64,000 nt of DNA, from assembly GCF_002160985.1 (NCBI RefSeq), contig NZ_NFLQ01000002.1:124001-188000 (forward strand). The letters run 5' to 3'. The position numbers and the translations under genes were made by a program. Origin of the DNA: Lachnoclostridium sp. An118 (GTDB lineage Bacteria > Bacillota > Clostridia > Lachnospirales > Lachnospiraceae). The notes under the pieces are model-generated. The model was given only the letters and a program-made list of their open reading frames with translations, did no database searches and was not told the DNA's origin. Of the stretch, positions 40,201 to 49,189 are shown one piece after another (the first letter of the stretch is position 1; the number at the start of each line of letters is the position of its first letter).

Positions 40201-40579
40201 GCTCTACGACAGGACCATGGTGGAGTACCGTGCCTCCAGGGGAGGGAAGGTGCGCATTGTCTATAAGATGCGCCAGGGCGGTGTGGACGACCTGGGCTAT
40301 CAGAGTGAGAGCCTGACTCCCATGTATGAAAATATCTATGTGAAGGATTTTATCCTCTACAAGGGAGACCTGGTACGCTACTATTTCCAGGAGTCCCAGG
40401 GGAAGAGGACCATCAGCCAGGAGGAGCACATCCTGGAGCAGACGAGGGATGTGCCTCCCATCGGCCGGTACGGGAGGCTGAACGCCATGTCATCCATGGG
40501 GCCGGAGGAGAGGAAGGCGGCCATGGAGGAGTATCAGCGGGAGATATATCTGGCTGAGCAGATCTTTGAGGAGTATTAA
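37286..40579 (+). CDS. Very large protein of unknown function (DUF5717-like), beta-rich N-terminus and helical body
   Basis: About 1,097 residues from a TTG start at 37286, preferred over the ATG at 37265 because AGGTGG lies just upstream and the protein then begins MKNKIKKFSKGDF. Residues about 20-300 are beta-rich, like stacked Ig-type sheets, including SFTAIIEKPYVMTAYGKV. From about residue 330 it is strongly helical with aromatic-rich repeats, probably TPR-like. No signal peptide or membrane segment, so likely cytoplasmic. From memory it matches the Lachnospiraceae family DUF5717, not checked. It heads an operon with an actin/Hsp70-like gene (14 bp gap) and a TPR-like gene. Confidence 0.75.
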   Translation: MKNKIKKFSKGDFQTAGPEIVFDETCLILTIGEGEVYRGSFTIRSQTDGSIRGIVYPSSFRMRCVEQGFEGNPVTVRFEYDGRNLRPGHVEQGKFSVVCNGGEYEVSFTAIIEKPYVMTAYGKVQSTDDFKRLAIKDFSEAQRLFRSREFYEVLKYENPRIFHLYDNMRKWALDEQAMEEFLVGIKQKECIFLTLQGEGMLFEDLKEATKGSFTVIKNTWGFMPVHIRTEGGFITVPRPEITTDDFVGNVYELEFVVNTDHLHAGRNFGKIHLVTPYETLTYDVEVLQNGEYDENRREIEFLAAQILKEHIACEAGRIDLNTWTNSAVEKSKRMRQYAPLDDGLQLFQAHIYIRGERIEEAKWILENYNYNRFAIGKDPVTNAYYLYLTALIRKNGNHAERVLDEIGKTYLRHQDSWELLLMLLTLDPQYRDPYRRLRVLEQQFYGYETNQVLFYQIAYQCFMERTNLLKKLGKFELHVLNFAVKYRLLTKELALYAANLASQQKSYDDLLFHILEQIYDMYKEPMILNTICTLLIKGNKMQQRYFVWYQRAVDAELKIAQLYEYYMETIEEDKVREALPRSIFLYFMHGNNLDYKKAALLYANLITYEQYASDLYISYREQMVEFAWDQLVKRHINESLKIIYKRFCTEEEMTGERLEAMRDICYAYEVTTKVRGLKCVLVIEKDGSIKQRVPYREEGAVVYLYDKEARIIWEGMDGRHYTDSIAFETRRMFYEPRYLEMCKKYMSHMNSWGGDGAKEEVTFDNLHIKDIDEFDEKEVFQLCSRRIREDNYEEDDFLLYLCFEMFKRQQYDRVTLTYLAGFYCGATKDMKQLWKTAKEYGVQTGKLGERIITQMLFSEDMFDEEEIFIEYYLGGNAYFRLKQAYLAYVSREYMVRGRRTGHTIFEIIVNERRQEEDLADICKIALLRYYSDREYGREVEGVLHSVLGELCEKQIIFPFYLKYPESWLREAQLYDRTMVEYRASRGGKVRIVYKMRQGGVDDLGYQSESLTPMYENIYVKDFILYKGDLVRYYFQESQGKRTISQEEHILEQTRDVPPIGRYGRLNAMSSMGPEERKAAMEEYQREIYLAEQIFEEY

Positions 40580-40593
40580 GGAGGAATTTTGCT

Positions 40594-41877
40594 GTGAGAG
40601 GCGGAAGCATATTAGGAATCGAACTGAATGACCAGTACTGCCAGATCAGCTTTTACGACGAGGAGAAGAATGAGCCGGAGACGCTGGAGACGGCAGTGGA
40701 CAATTATCAGATCCCGCTGATCCTGGGCTACTACAGAGAACAGTGGGTGTACGGCAGAGAGGCGAAGCGGCTGGCCACGGTGAACGAGGGATGTACGGTG
40801 ACGGACCTGTTTGAGCGGGCCAAGCGCCAGGAAAAGGTGCGGGTGGGAGCCAAGAACCACGATGCGGTGTGGCTGCTGGCCAAATTCTTCCAGCTGGCCC
40901 TGGCCCAGTTCCGGCATATCGAGTATCTGACCTTCTCCGTCCCCTACACGGATATAGACATCAGCAAGATGCTCAAGGGGGTGGGACAGTTCGTGGGCGT
41001 GCCCAAGGAGTCTGTCTACGTGCAGGACTACAAGGAGAGCTTCTGCCACTACATGTTCTACCAGCCCAAGGAGCTGTGGCAGTACGAGGCGGCCCTCTTT
41101 TACTGCGACAGGAATGAGATCCGGGCCTACATGCTGCGGCGCCTGCGGAAGCTGCGGGGCAGGGGAGACGAGCTCTTTGTGGCGGTGGACGAGGTGGCCA
41201 ACGCCCATATGAAGGAGCTGGCGGCGGTCTACCCCGTGCTGAACGTGGACAAGGCGAAGGACGCGGACGAGAGGTTCAAGTCCTTTATCCAGAGCGTGTT
41301 TGACAAGAAGGTGGTCTCCTCTGTCTACCTGACAGGGGAAGGGTTTGAGAACAACTGGTACCCCGCCTCCCTGAAGGTGCTCTGCAATGGCCGCAGGGCT
41401 TTCCTTGGGAACAACCTGTACAGCCGGGGCGCCTGCTACACGGCCTACAGGAAATGCAGGGATTACGAGGACAGCCCCATCTATCTGGACAACACAAAGA
41501 TGACAGACCAGATCTGCCTGCGCATGCGAGTGGGCGGGAAAGAAGGCTGGTATCCCATCGTCCAGTGGGGGTCCCACTGGTATGAGGCGGACGGACAGTG
41601 GGATGTGCTTCTGGAGGACACTTCTGATATCGAGATACATATCGAGTCCCTGGGGAGCGGCGAACTCCAGGCAGAGACGGTCTCTCTGGCCGGCCTTCCG
41701 GAGAGGAAGGACTATGCCCTGCGGCTCACCATAGAGGTCATGTTCCTGGACGAGTATACCTGCAGGATCAGCTTCAGGGACGCGGGCTTCGGGGAGTTTT
41801 TCCCGGCCACGGATTTCCACGTAGAAAAGACGATTCACTTAGGAGGAAGCAATGGGCAGTTTAATTCTCTGTCATAA
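40594..41877 (+). CDS. Actin/Hsp70-fold-like protein of unknown function (DUF5716-like)
   Basis: A 427-residue protein with a GTG start and AAGGAGG 9 bp upstream. The N-terminus ILGIELNDQYCQISFY (residues 6-21) resembles the phosphate-1 loop of Hsp70/actin ATPases, though the usual D-x-G-T is degenerate. VSSVYLTGEGFENNW (about residues 243-257) resembles the adenosine-binding strand, and LGNNLYSRGACYTAY follows like the terminal Gly-Ala helix. A C-terminal extra domain (from about 300) is beta-rich. From memory it matches DUF5716, not checked. It lies between the large protein and the TPR-like gene, overlapping the latter by 26 bp, so a joint complex is likely. Confidence 0.75.
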   Translation: MRGGSILGIELNDQYCQISFYDEEKNEPETLETAVDNYQIPLILGYYREQWVYGREAKRLATVNEGCTVTDLFERAKRQEKVRVGAKNHDAVWLLAKFFQLALAQFRHIEYLTFSVPYTDIDISKMLKGVGQFVGVPKESVYVQDYKESFCHYMFYQPKELWQYEAALFYCDRNEIRAYMLRRLRKLRGRGDELFVAVDEVANAHMKELAAVYPVLNVDKAKDADERFKSFIQSVFDKKVVSSVYLTGEGFENNWYPASLKVLCNGRRAFLGNNLYSRGACYTAYRKCRDYEDSPIYLDNTKMTDQICLRMRVGGKEGWYPIVQWGSHWYEADGQWDVLLEDTSDIEIHIESLGSGELQAETVSLAGLPERKDYALRLTIEVMFLDEYTCRISFRDAGFGEFFPATDFHVEKTIHLGGSNGQFNSLS

Positions 41878-42619
41878 GAAGAAGGCAAAGCATCCATACG
41901 AGATATCCAGGATCCATATGCGGATCTACACCATAGAGGAGCTGTGCTATTATTTCTGCAACAACCTTTATCTTGTGGATTACACCATCATCAACAGGCA
42001 GCTCTGTGATTGGCTGGAGGAGGAGCTGGAGCTCTACGACCTGGCGGACGAGCTGAGGGGCATCCTGGACCAGAACGGGCCGGTGGAGCAGTTCCTGCTG
42101 GCGGTGCTGAGCCACGCCTCCATCTACTCCTCCTCGGAGATCACCCGGATCCACAATGTGCTGGAGCACTTAAAGAACCAGAACGAGGTGGAGCGGGAGA
42201 AGTACAAGGCGGACAATCTTCTGAAGGCGGGGGAGGTAGCTTCGGCAATCCTTGTGTATCAGTCTATCGTGGGCAAGGAGTGGGATGACTCGGTGGGCAG
42301 GGAGTTCTACGGGCAGGTGTACGGATGCCTGGGGTCTGCCTACGGCAGGCTCCTCCTCTACGAGGAGGCGGCCGCCATGTACGAGAAGGGCTTTGGTGTG
42401 TGCCAGGACACAAAGATGCTGAAGGCCTACCTCTACTGCTGTTACAGGTATCTGCCCCAGGAGCAGTACGTGAAGATGCTCTCCAACGAGCCGGTCTACC
42501 TGAGCATCGGCTCCGTGCTGAAGGAGGAAATCCGCAAAGCAGCCGAGAATGTGAAGGTGGACGCCACAGATGAGCAGCTTGGCAGATGGAAAAAGGAATA
42601 CCAGAGAGGAAATATCTGA
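41852..42619 (+). CDS. TPR-like helical-repeat protein, third gene of the unknown operon
   Basis: A 255-residue helical protein starting inside the end of the DUF5716-like gene, with AGGAGGA upstream. Residues about 20-110 hold a conserved-looking start (YTIEELCYYFCNNLYLVDYT). From about 115 two or three TPR-like repeats are visible: ADNLLKAGEVASAILVYQS and GSAYGRLLLYEEAAAMYEKG. TPR proteins often bind chaperones, which fits its ATPase-like partner. Cytoplasmic by lack of signal. Function unknown; the operon ends here. Confidence 0.72.
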   Translation: MGSLILCHKKKAKHPYEISRIHMRIYTIEELCYYFCNNLYLVDYTIINRQLCDWLEEELELYDLADELRGILDQNGPVEQFLLAVLSHASIYSSSEITRIHNVLEHLKNQNEVEREKYKADNLLKAGEVASAILVYQSIVGKEWDDSVGREFYGQVYGCLGSAYGRLLLYEEAAAMYEKGFGVCQDTKMLKAYLYCCYRYLPQEQYVKMLSNEPVYLSIGSVLKEEIRKAAENVKVDATDEQLGRWKKEYQRGNI

Positions 42620-42751
42620 CAGACGGGACACTTATCCATGGTTGACAGGCTGTGGATAAGTGTGTTATTATAACTAGGCAATTTAGTGTGGTAGAGTAAT
42701 CAATTGATAAATTGCTAATATAATAAAGCTGTATACGGGAGGAAATGAGAG

Positions 42752-43594
42752 ATGAAGAAGAGATTGGCACTTATGATGGCACTGACGGTGACAGCGGCAT
42801 CCCTGCTGGCTGGCTGCGGCGGCAGCTCTGACGGGTCCTCGGATGCGGGATCAGACAGCCAGGACACATCCACGGCAGAATTTACGGAAAAGGCAGAGGG
42901 AGATACGTTTACCGTCGGATTTGACCAGGATTTCCCGCCTATGGGATTTGTGGGCGAGGACGGAGAGTACACAGGGTTTGACCTGGAGCTTGCCCAGGCC
43001 GTCTGCGACAAGATGGGATGGGAGTTTGTCCCGGAACCGATCGCCTGGGACGCAAAGGACGCCATGCTTGAGTCCGGAGCCATCGACTGTATCTGGAATG
43101 GATTTACCATCAACGGCAGGGAGGATGACTACACATGGTCCGACCCCTATCTGGACAACAGCCAGGTGTTTGTCGTGAGAGCAGACTCCGGCATTGAGTC
43201 CGCGGAGGACCTGGCCGGGAAGACGGTGGACGTGCAGACAGACTCCTCCGCCCAGGCCGCGCTGGAGGACAACCAGGAGCTTTCCAGCACCTTCGGCAAT
43301 CTCCAGGTGATCGCGGATTACAACACAGGATTCATGGAGCTTGAGTCCGGAGTCGTGGACGCTGTCGCCATGGATATCGTGGTGGCAAGCTACCAGATCG
43401 AGTCCAGGGATGCGGACTTTGTCATCCTGGACGATGTGATATCCACAGAGGAGTACGGTGTGGGCTTCGCAAAGGGCAACGAGGCGGTGAGAGACCAGGT
43501 GCAGACAGCCCTCGAGGAGCTGGCTGCGGACGGGACTATGGCTGAGATTTCCACAAAATGGTTCGGTGAGGACATCACGACCATAGGAAAGTAA
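42752..43594 (+). CDS. Amino acid ABC transporter substrate-binding lipoprotein
   Basis: A 280-residue lipoprotein: signal peptide MKKRLALMMALTVTAASLL, lipobox LLAGC with lipidated C21, an acidic Ser/Asp linker to about residue 50, then a type II periplasmic-binding fold with FTVGFDQDFPPMGFVGED near the start and IDCIWNGFTINGRED. It captures a polar amino acid outside the membrane; the family includes glutamine, arginine and cystine binders and the ligand is not told by sequence. GGGAGG lies 9 bp before the ATG. A TATAAT (42719-42724) upstream has no clear -35. First of a three-gene transporter operon. Confidence 0.94.
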   Translation: MKKRLALMMALTVTAASLLAGCGGSSDGSSDAGSDSQDTSTAEFTEKAEGDTFTVGFDQDFPPMGFVGEDGEYTGFDLELAQAVCDKMGWEFVPEPIAWDAKDAMLESGAIDCIWNGFTINGREDDYTWSDPYLDNSQVFVVRADSGIESAEDLAGKTVDVQTDSSAQAALEDNQELSSTFGNLQVIADYNTGFMELESGVVDAVAMDIVVASYQIESRDADFVILDDVISTEEYGVGFAKGNEAVRDQVQTALEELAADGTMAEISTKWFGEDITTIGK

Positions 43595-43618
43595 AAATGT
43601 AAGAAATATGTACAAAAA

Positions 43619-43645
43619 GGGCTGTCCTTTTGGGCAGCCCGTTTT
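43619..43645 (+). terminator. Partial terminator within the ABC transporter operon
   Basis: GGGCTGTCC, loop TTTT, GGGCAGCCC (9 bp, one G-U pair), then GTTTT. Its weak T run fits partial termination, giving more binding protein than membrane components. Confidence 0.6.
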
Positions 43646-43672
43646 GCCGGACCGGCAGAGAGGAGTTTTGAA

Positions 43673-44323
43673 ATGGAATTTTCGGTTATGCTGGAGCTTC
43701 TGATCCAAGGGACCGCGATGACGGTGGAGATCTTCTTCGTGACACTGGTGCTGTCGCTTCCTTTGGGAATGCTTGTGTGCTTTGGCAGGATGTCAAAGAA
43801 TATCGTCGTCCGCTCGTTTTTTAAATTTTACATATCTGTCATGAGGGGAACCCCCCTGATGCTGCAGCTCATGGTCTTTTATTTTGGCCCCTTCTACCTG
43901 TTTGGGATGCAGATCACGGAAACCTGGAAGCAGCTGGCCTGGATACTTGGCTTTTCCCTGAACTATGCGGCCTACTTTGCGGAGATATACAGAGGCGGGA
44001 TCGAGTCCATGCCCCAGGGGCAGTATGAGGCGGCCAAGATACTTGGGTACAGCAGGTCGCAGACCTTTATGAGGATCATCCTGCCCCAGGTCATCAAGCG
44101 GGTGATGCCCTCCATCACGAACGAGGCCATCACGCTTGTGAAGGACACTTCCCTTGCCTTCACCCTGTCTATCATGGAGCTGTTCAACCAGGCCAAGGCC
44201 CTTGCGGCCCGGGAGACCAACATGATCCCCTACGCCATAGCGGCCCTGATCTACTATGTGTTCTGCCTCCTGGTGGCCTTTGTCATGGAGCAGGCGGAGA
44301 AAAAGATGAATTATTACCGGTAG
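43673..44323 (+). CDS. Amino acid ABC transporter permease
   Basis: A 216-residue permease of the His/Glu/Gln/Arg family with about five membrane segments. The family signature GGIESMPQGQYEAAKILGYS, the EAA loop that docks the ATPase, is at about residues 108-127. GAGGAG lies 7 bp before the ATG. It follows the binding-protein gene with a partial terminator between and precedes the ATPase by 15 bp. Confidence 0.95.
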   Translation: MEFSVMLELLIQGTAMTVEIFFVTLVLSLPLGMLVCFGRMSKNIVVRSFFKFYISVMRGTPLMLQLMVFYFGPFYLFGMQITETWKQLAWILGFSLNYAAYFAEIYRGGIESMPQGQYEAAKILGYSRSQTFMRIILPQVIKRVMPSITNEAITLVKDTSLAFTLSIMELFNQAKALAARETNMIPYAIAALIYYVFCLLVAFVMEQAEKKMNYYR

Positions 44324-44338
44324 GAGAAGGAGGCAGTT

Positions 44339-45028
44339 ATGAGTCTGTTGGAAATTAACAATTTAAAGAAGAGCTTTGACGGGCTGGAGGTGCTGAAGGA
44401 TATATCCCTCCAGGTCAGGCAGGGGGAGGTGCTGGGCATCATCGGTCCCTCCGGGTCAGGAAAGTCCACTCTTTTGCGGTGCGCCACCGGCCTGGAGACG
44501 CCGGACGACGGCGAGATACACTACGAGGGGACCTTCGGGCTTGTCTTCCAGAACTTTAACCTCTTTCCCCACTATTCCGTTATAAAAAATATTACGGACG
44601 CTCCCATCAAGGTCCAGAAGAGGGATAAGGAGGAGGTCTTTGCGGAGGCCAGGGCCCTCCTTGCGAAGATGGGGCTCTCAGACAAGGAGAAAGCCTATCC
44701 CTACCAGCTCTCCGGCGGGCAGCAGCAGAGGATATCCATAGCCAGGGCCCTGGCCATGAACCCGGACATCCTCTTCTTTGACGAGCCCACATCGGCTCTG
44801 GACCCGGAGCTGACCGGGGAGATCCTGAAGGTTATCCGGGACCTGGCCGCGGAGCATATGACCATGGTCATTGTCACCCATGAGATGAATTTTGCCCGGA
44901 ATGTGGCGGACCAGATCATTTTCATGGACAAGGGGGTCATTGCCGAGCAGGGCACTCCGGAGGAGGTTTTTGGTTCTTCTAACGAAAGGATGCAGGAATT
45001 CCTGGGAAAATTAGGGAAAAACTTATAA
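44339..45028 (+). CDS. Amino acid ABC transporter ATP-binding protein
   Basis: A 229-residue ATPase. Walker A GPSGSGKST at about residues 35-43, Q-loop VFQNFNLFPHYS, signature LSGGQQQRISIARAL, Walker B ILFFDEPTSALDPE and the H-loop VIVTHEMNF. Between Walker A and the Q-loop the usual stretch of about 15-20 residues is absent (GEIHYEGTFGLVFQ), a compact form seen in some Clostridia by memory. AAGGAGG precedes the ATG. Last gene of the operon. Confidence 0.95.
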   Translation: MSLLEINNLKKSFDGLEVLKDISLQVRQGEVLGIIGPSGSGKSTLLRCATGLETPDDGEIHYEGTFGLVFQNFNLFPHYSVIKNITDAPIKVQKRDKEEVFAEARALLAKMGLSDKEKAYPYQLSGGQQQRISIARALAMNPDILFFDEPTSALDPELTGEILKVIRDLAAEHMTMVIVTHEMNFARNVADQIIFMDKGVIAEQGTPEEVFGSSNERMQEFLGKLGKNL

Positions 45029-45098
45029 ATCAGCCGATATTATTAAGAAATGCTAATAAATCGGGCGGGAAATAAATAATGAATGCCTGTCTTCTGCG

Positions 45099-45129
45099 GG
45101 CGGGGAGGAATGTTGCTTTTCTCCCCGCC
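45099..45129 (+). terminator. Terminator-like hairpin after the ABC transporter operon
   Basis: GGCGGGGAG and CTCCCCGCC make a perfect 9-bp stem with a 13-base loop. The T run is poor (TTGTATT), and the next promoter overlaps it. Confidence 0.55.
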
Positions 45130-45141
45130 TTGTATTATACT
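45113..45141 (+). promoter_or_regulatory. Candidate purF promoter
   Basis: TTGCTT and TATACT with 17-bp spacing, partly inside the terminator hairpin, 110 bp upstream of purF. No PurR box or purine riboswitch consensus was found in the leader. Confidence 0.5.
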
Positions 45142-45250
45142 TTTATGGGTAAATCAGCGGGATTTCCCGGAAACCTGACAATGTAAAACAACAGGCAGCG
45201 CCCGCCTGCGGTGCATGGCGCTGTGAGGATAAGGAGCGAGAGAAACATAC

Positions 45251-46678
45251 ATGGATAACTTTGAAAAAGTGACAACAGGTCTTGGAGAAGAATGTGGTGT
45301 TTTCGGTGCTTATGATATGGATGGGGGCGATGTAGCCCCCACTGTCTATTATGGGCTTTTTGCACTGCAGCACAGAGGACAGGAGAGCTGCGGCATCGCA
45401 GTGACAGACACCTGCGGAGAGCGGAAGATGCGGTCAAAGAAAGGGCTGGGGCTTGTCAATGAAGTGTTTGACGAGGAAGCCCTCCATGCCCTCCACGGCA
45501 ATCTGGGCGTGGGCCATGTCCGCTACTCCACAGCCGGGGGATCCAGGGCGGAGAACGCCATGCCTCTGGTCATCAACTATGTGAAGGGAGTCCTGGCCAT
45601 CGCCCACAACGGCAACCTGACCAACGCGGTGGAGCTGCGGCACGAGCTGGAGCACACCGGGGCCATCTTCCAGACCACCATCGACTCGGAGGTGATCGCC
45701 TACCACATCGCCAGAGAAAGGCTGCAGGCGCCCGACGTGGAGGGGGCGGTGAAGAATGCCATGAAGAAGATAAAGGGGGCCTACGCGCTGGCGGTCATCT
45801 CGCCCAGAAAGATGATCGGGGCACGAGACCCCTTTGGCCTGAAGCCCCTGTGCATCGGAAAGAGGGACAACACCTATATCCTGGCTTCCGAGAGCTGCGC
45901 CCTGGCTGCCGTTGACGCGGAGTTTGTACGGGACGTGGAGCCGGGCGAGATCGTGTCCATCACAAAGGACGGCATCTCCTCCGACAAGAGTATGGCCATC
46001 GATCCGGCCAGGCACGCCAGATGCATTTTCGAATATATTTATTTTGCCAGAATGGACAGCACCCTGGACGGTGTGAACGTGTACCATGCCAGGATCACAG
46101 CCGGCAGGGCGCTGGCCCAGTCCTACCCGGTGGAGGCGGACCTTGTGGTGGGTGTCCCCGACTCGGGGCTTGTGGCCGCAAGGGGCTACTCAGAGCAGTC
46201 CGGTATTCCGGTGGGGATGGCCTTCCACAAGAACAGCTACGTGGGGCGGACTTTTATCAAGCCAAAACAGAGCGAGCGGGAGTCCAGCGTGCGCATCAAG
46301 CTGAACGTGATCCCGGAAGTAGTACGCGGGAAAAGGATCGTCATGGTGGACGACTCCATCGTCCGGGGCACCACCTGCGCCAACATCATCCGCATGCTGA
46401 AAAAGGCGGGGGCTACGGAGGTGCATGTGAGGATCAGCTCACCCCCCTTCCTGTATCCCTGTTACTTTGGAACGGATGTGCCCTCCAATGAACAGCTGAT
46501 CGCGCACTCCCACACGACAGAGCAGATCCGGGAGATGATCGGAGCAGACTCCCTCGGCTACATGGAGATCGAAAAGCTGAAGGACATGGTGGGAGAGCTG
46601 GGATACTGTGATGCCTGCTTTACAGGAAATTATCCCATGGAAGTGCCCGGGCGGGATGTCTCCCTGGCATTTGAATAG
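45251..46678 (+). CDS. purF: Amidophosphoribosyltransferase
   Basis: A 475-residue enzyme, first committed step of purine synthesis, making phosphoribosylamine from PRPP and glutamine. A 14-residue propeptide precedes the catalytic C15 (GLGEECGVFGAYD), so it is the Bacillus-type self-processed form. The PRPP-binding motif RIVMVDDSIVRGTT and Fe-S type cysteines (C in RCIFEY, PCYFG, YCDACFTG) are in the C-terminal half. The start has GGAG and a purine-rich stretch 12-14 bp upstream. purB follows by 68 bp, likely co-transcribed. Confidence 0.97.
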   Translation: MDNFEKVTTGLGEECGVFGAYDMDGGDVAPTVYYGLFALQHRGQESCGIAVTDTCGERKMRSKKGLGLVNEVFDEEALHALHGNLGVGHVRYSTAGGSRAENAMPLVINYVKGVLAIAHNGNLTNAVELRHELEHTGAIFQTTIDSEVIAYHIARERLQAPDVEGAVKNAMKKIKGAYALAVISPRKMIGARDPFGLKPLCIGKRDNTYILASESCALAAVDAEFVRDVEPGEIVSITKDGISSDKSMAIDPARHARCIFEYIYFARMDSTLDGVNVYHARITAGRALAQSYPVEADLVVGVPDSGLVAARGYSEQSGIPVGMAFHKNSYVGRTFIKPKQSERESSVRIKLNVIPEVVRGKRIVMVDDSIVRGTTCANIIRMLKKAGATEVHVRISSPPFLYPCYFGTDVPSNEQLIAHSHTTEQIREMIGADSLGYMEIEKLKDMVGELGYCDACFTGNYPMEVPGRDVSLAFE

Positions 46679-46746
46679 AAGCTGTGCTAGAATGAGAGAA
46701 AGAGAACAGAAACTATTTTTATGAGCAGAGAAAGGAAAGAGAATCT

Positions 46747-48180
<1,434 letters not shown>

Positions 48181-48366
48181 AGGATAGGACAGGGAAAATG
48201 CGTGCGGACACGCAGGCAGATGCCTGGCAGAGAGGGCGGGGAGCAGAGGGCTTCCTGCCCTTTATACTCCCTGCCGCCAAAAAAGGGGAGTGATAAAAAA
48301 CTGACAAAATTTAACGTGAAAAATTGTGAAATATATACAAAAATAATCTTCTTGTTTCTGTGGGTA

Positions 48367-48395
48367 TTGCAAAAAAATCACAATTAGGGTAGTAT
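48367..48395 (+). promoter_or_regulatory. Promoter of the glycine reductase operon
   Basis: TTGCAA and TAGTAT with 17-bp spacing. It would start the transcript near 48402, about 65 nt before the riboswitch. Confidence 0.6.
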
Positions 48396-48464
48396 GAATG
48401 TGTCATTGAAGAGAACTATAAAATATATGATTTATAGATAAGGTAAATGAGACAGACAAGTGGA

Positions 48465-48580
48465 TACGGACGATCTCTTTCACGAGAGAGCTGACACCGA
48501 GCAGCCGCCGAAGAGGCAAGCCGGGGGACGATGAAGCTGGTCCTCAGGTGAAACTTTCAGGCAAAAGGATTGGAAGAGGG
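48465..48580 (+). ncRNA. Glycine riboswitch aptamer
   Basis: The glycine riboswitch hallmarks are present: GAGAGAG in the 5' strand (48484-48490), GCCGAAGAGGCAAGCC (48507-48522) and CTTTCAGGCAAAAGGATTGG (48554-48573). One clear aptamer is visible, followed by a stretch (48600-48625, GGGCCAGGAAACGGAAG) that may be a weak second half. It lies upstream of the terminator and grdX, in an operon that consumes glycine; glycine binding should favour read-through. Confidence 0.92.
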
Positions 48581-48652
48581 ACAAATTCTGAATATGATGT
48601 GGGGATGGGCCAGGAAACGGAAGCCTATGCACAGACAGAAATAGACAGAGCG

Positions 48653-48693
48653 GGACGGCAGACATAATGAAGTGTCTGTGACGTCCTTTTTTT
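48653..48693 (+). terminator. Riboswitch expression-platform terminator
   Basis: GGACG pairs with CGTCC and AGACA with TGTCT (small internal loop), then seven T residues, 44 bp before grdX. Confidence 0.82.
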
Positions 48694-48736
48694 ATTCCAC
48701 GGGAAAGTCCTCCGGACAGGTGAAAGGAGACAGAAG

Positions 48737-49117
48737 GTGGACAGCTACATCATCTTGACTAACAATCCGCTTGCAGCCCGCAAACTGGAGGGGCGCAGGA
48801 CGGTATGTTATATATCTGTTCCCTATGAGGAACTGCTCAGAGAGGCAGAAAAAAGGATCTGCCAGGGCCACAGGCTTTTGTCACACCCTCTCTCAGGGAG
48901 TGTAAAGCCAAAAGAGACACCATACAAATCGATCATGCTGAGCGGGAAGAAAGAGGAGGTGGACCCGCCATCCGTCAGGATGATCGAGGCGGCCATACAG
49001 ACCTGTGAGAAATTCACGGACCGGCAGAAGAGCTACAGGCAGGAAGTGTATGAGGATTTTCAGCTCATTGACTGGACACTGCTGGAGAGCGCGATGGAGT
49101 CGGCGGACGTATGGTAG
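48737..49117 (+). CDS. grdX: GrdX family protein
   Basis: A 126-residue protein that begins MDSYIILTNNPLAAR, as in other GrdX proteins, from a GTG start with AAAGGAG 7 bp upstream. GrdX is regularly first in grd operons; its biochemical role is unknown. The position directly after the glycine riboswitch and before grdE supports the call. No signal peptide or membrane segment. Confidence 0.9.
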   Translation: MDSYIILTNNPLAARKLEGRRTVCYISVPYEELLREAEKRICQGHRLLSHPLSGSVKPKETPYKSIMLSGKKEEVDPPSVRMIEAAIQTCEKFTDRQKSYRQEVYEDFQLIDWTLLESAMESADVW

Positions 49118-49189
49118 ACCGTCATTGAGAGGCAGAAAGAAGCTGCAGAGAAACACAGCATAAAAAGGATCGCAAGGAGGTAATGAGAC

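Noticed and set aside
37310-40429. Very long open frame (1,039 codons) on the minus strand opposite the giant protein gene
   Set aside because: It is fully antisense to a gene with a ribosome site, promoter and operon partners. Leu/Val/His-rich composition without domains is typical of GC-driven antisense frames.
45028-45251. Purine riboswitch or PurR box before purF
   Set aside because: The conserved purine aptamer core and the PurBox pattern were not found by eye.
48235-48278. GC-rich hairpin after purB as a terminator
   Set aside because: The stem is imperfect and followed by A residues, not T, on the plus strand.
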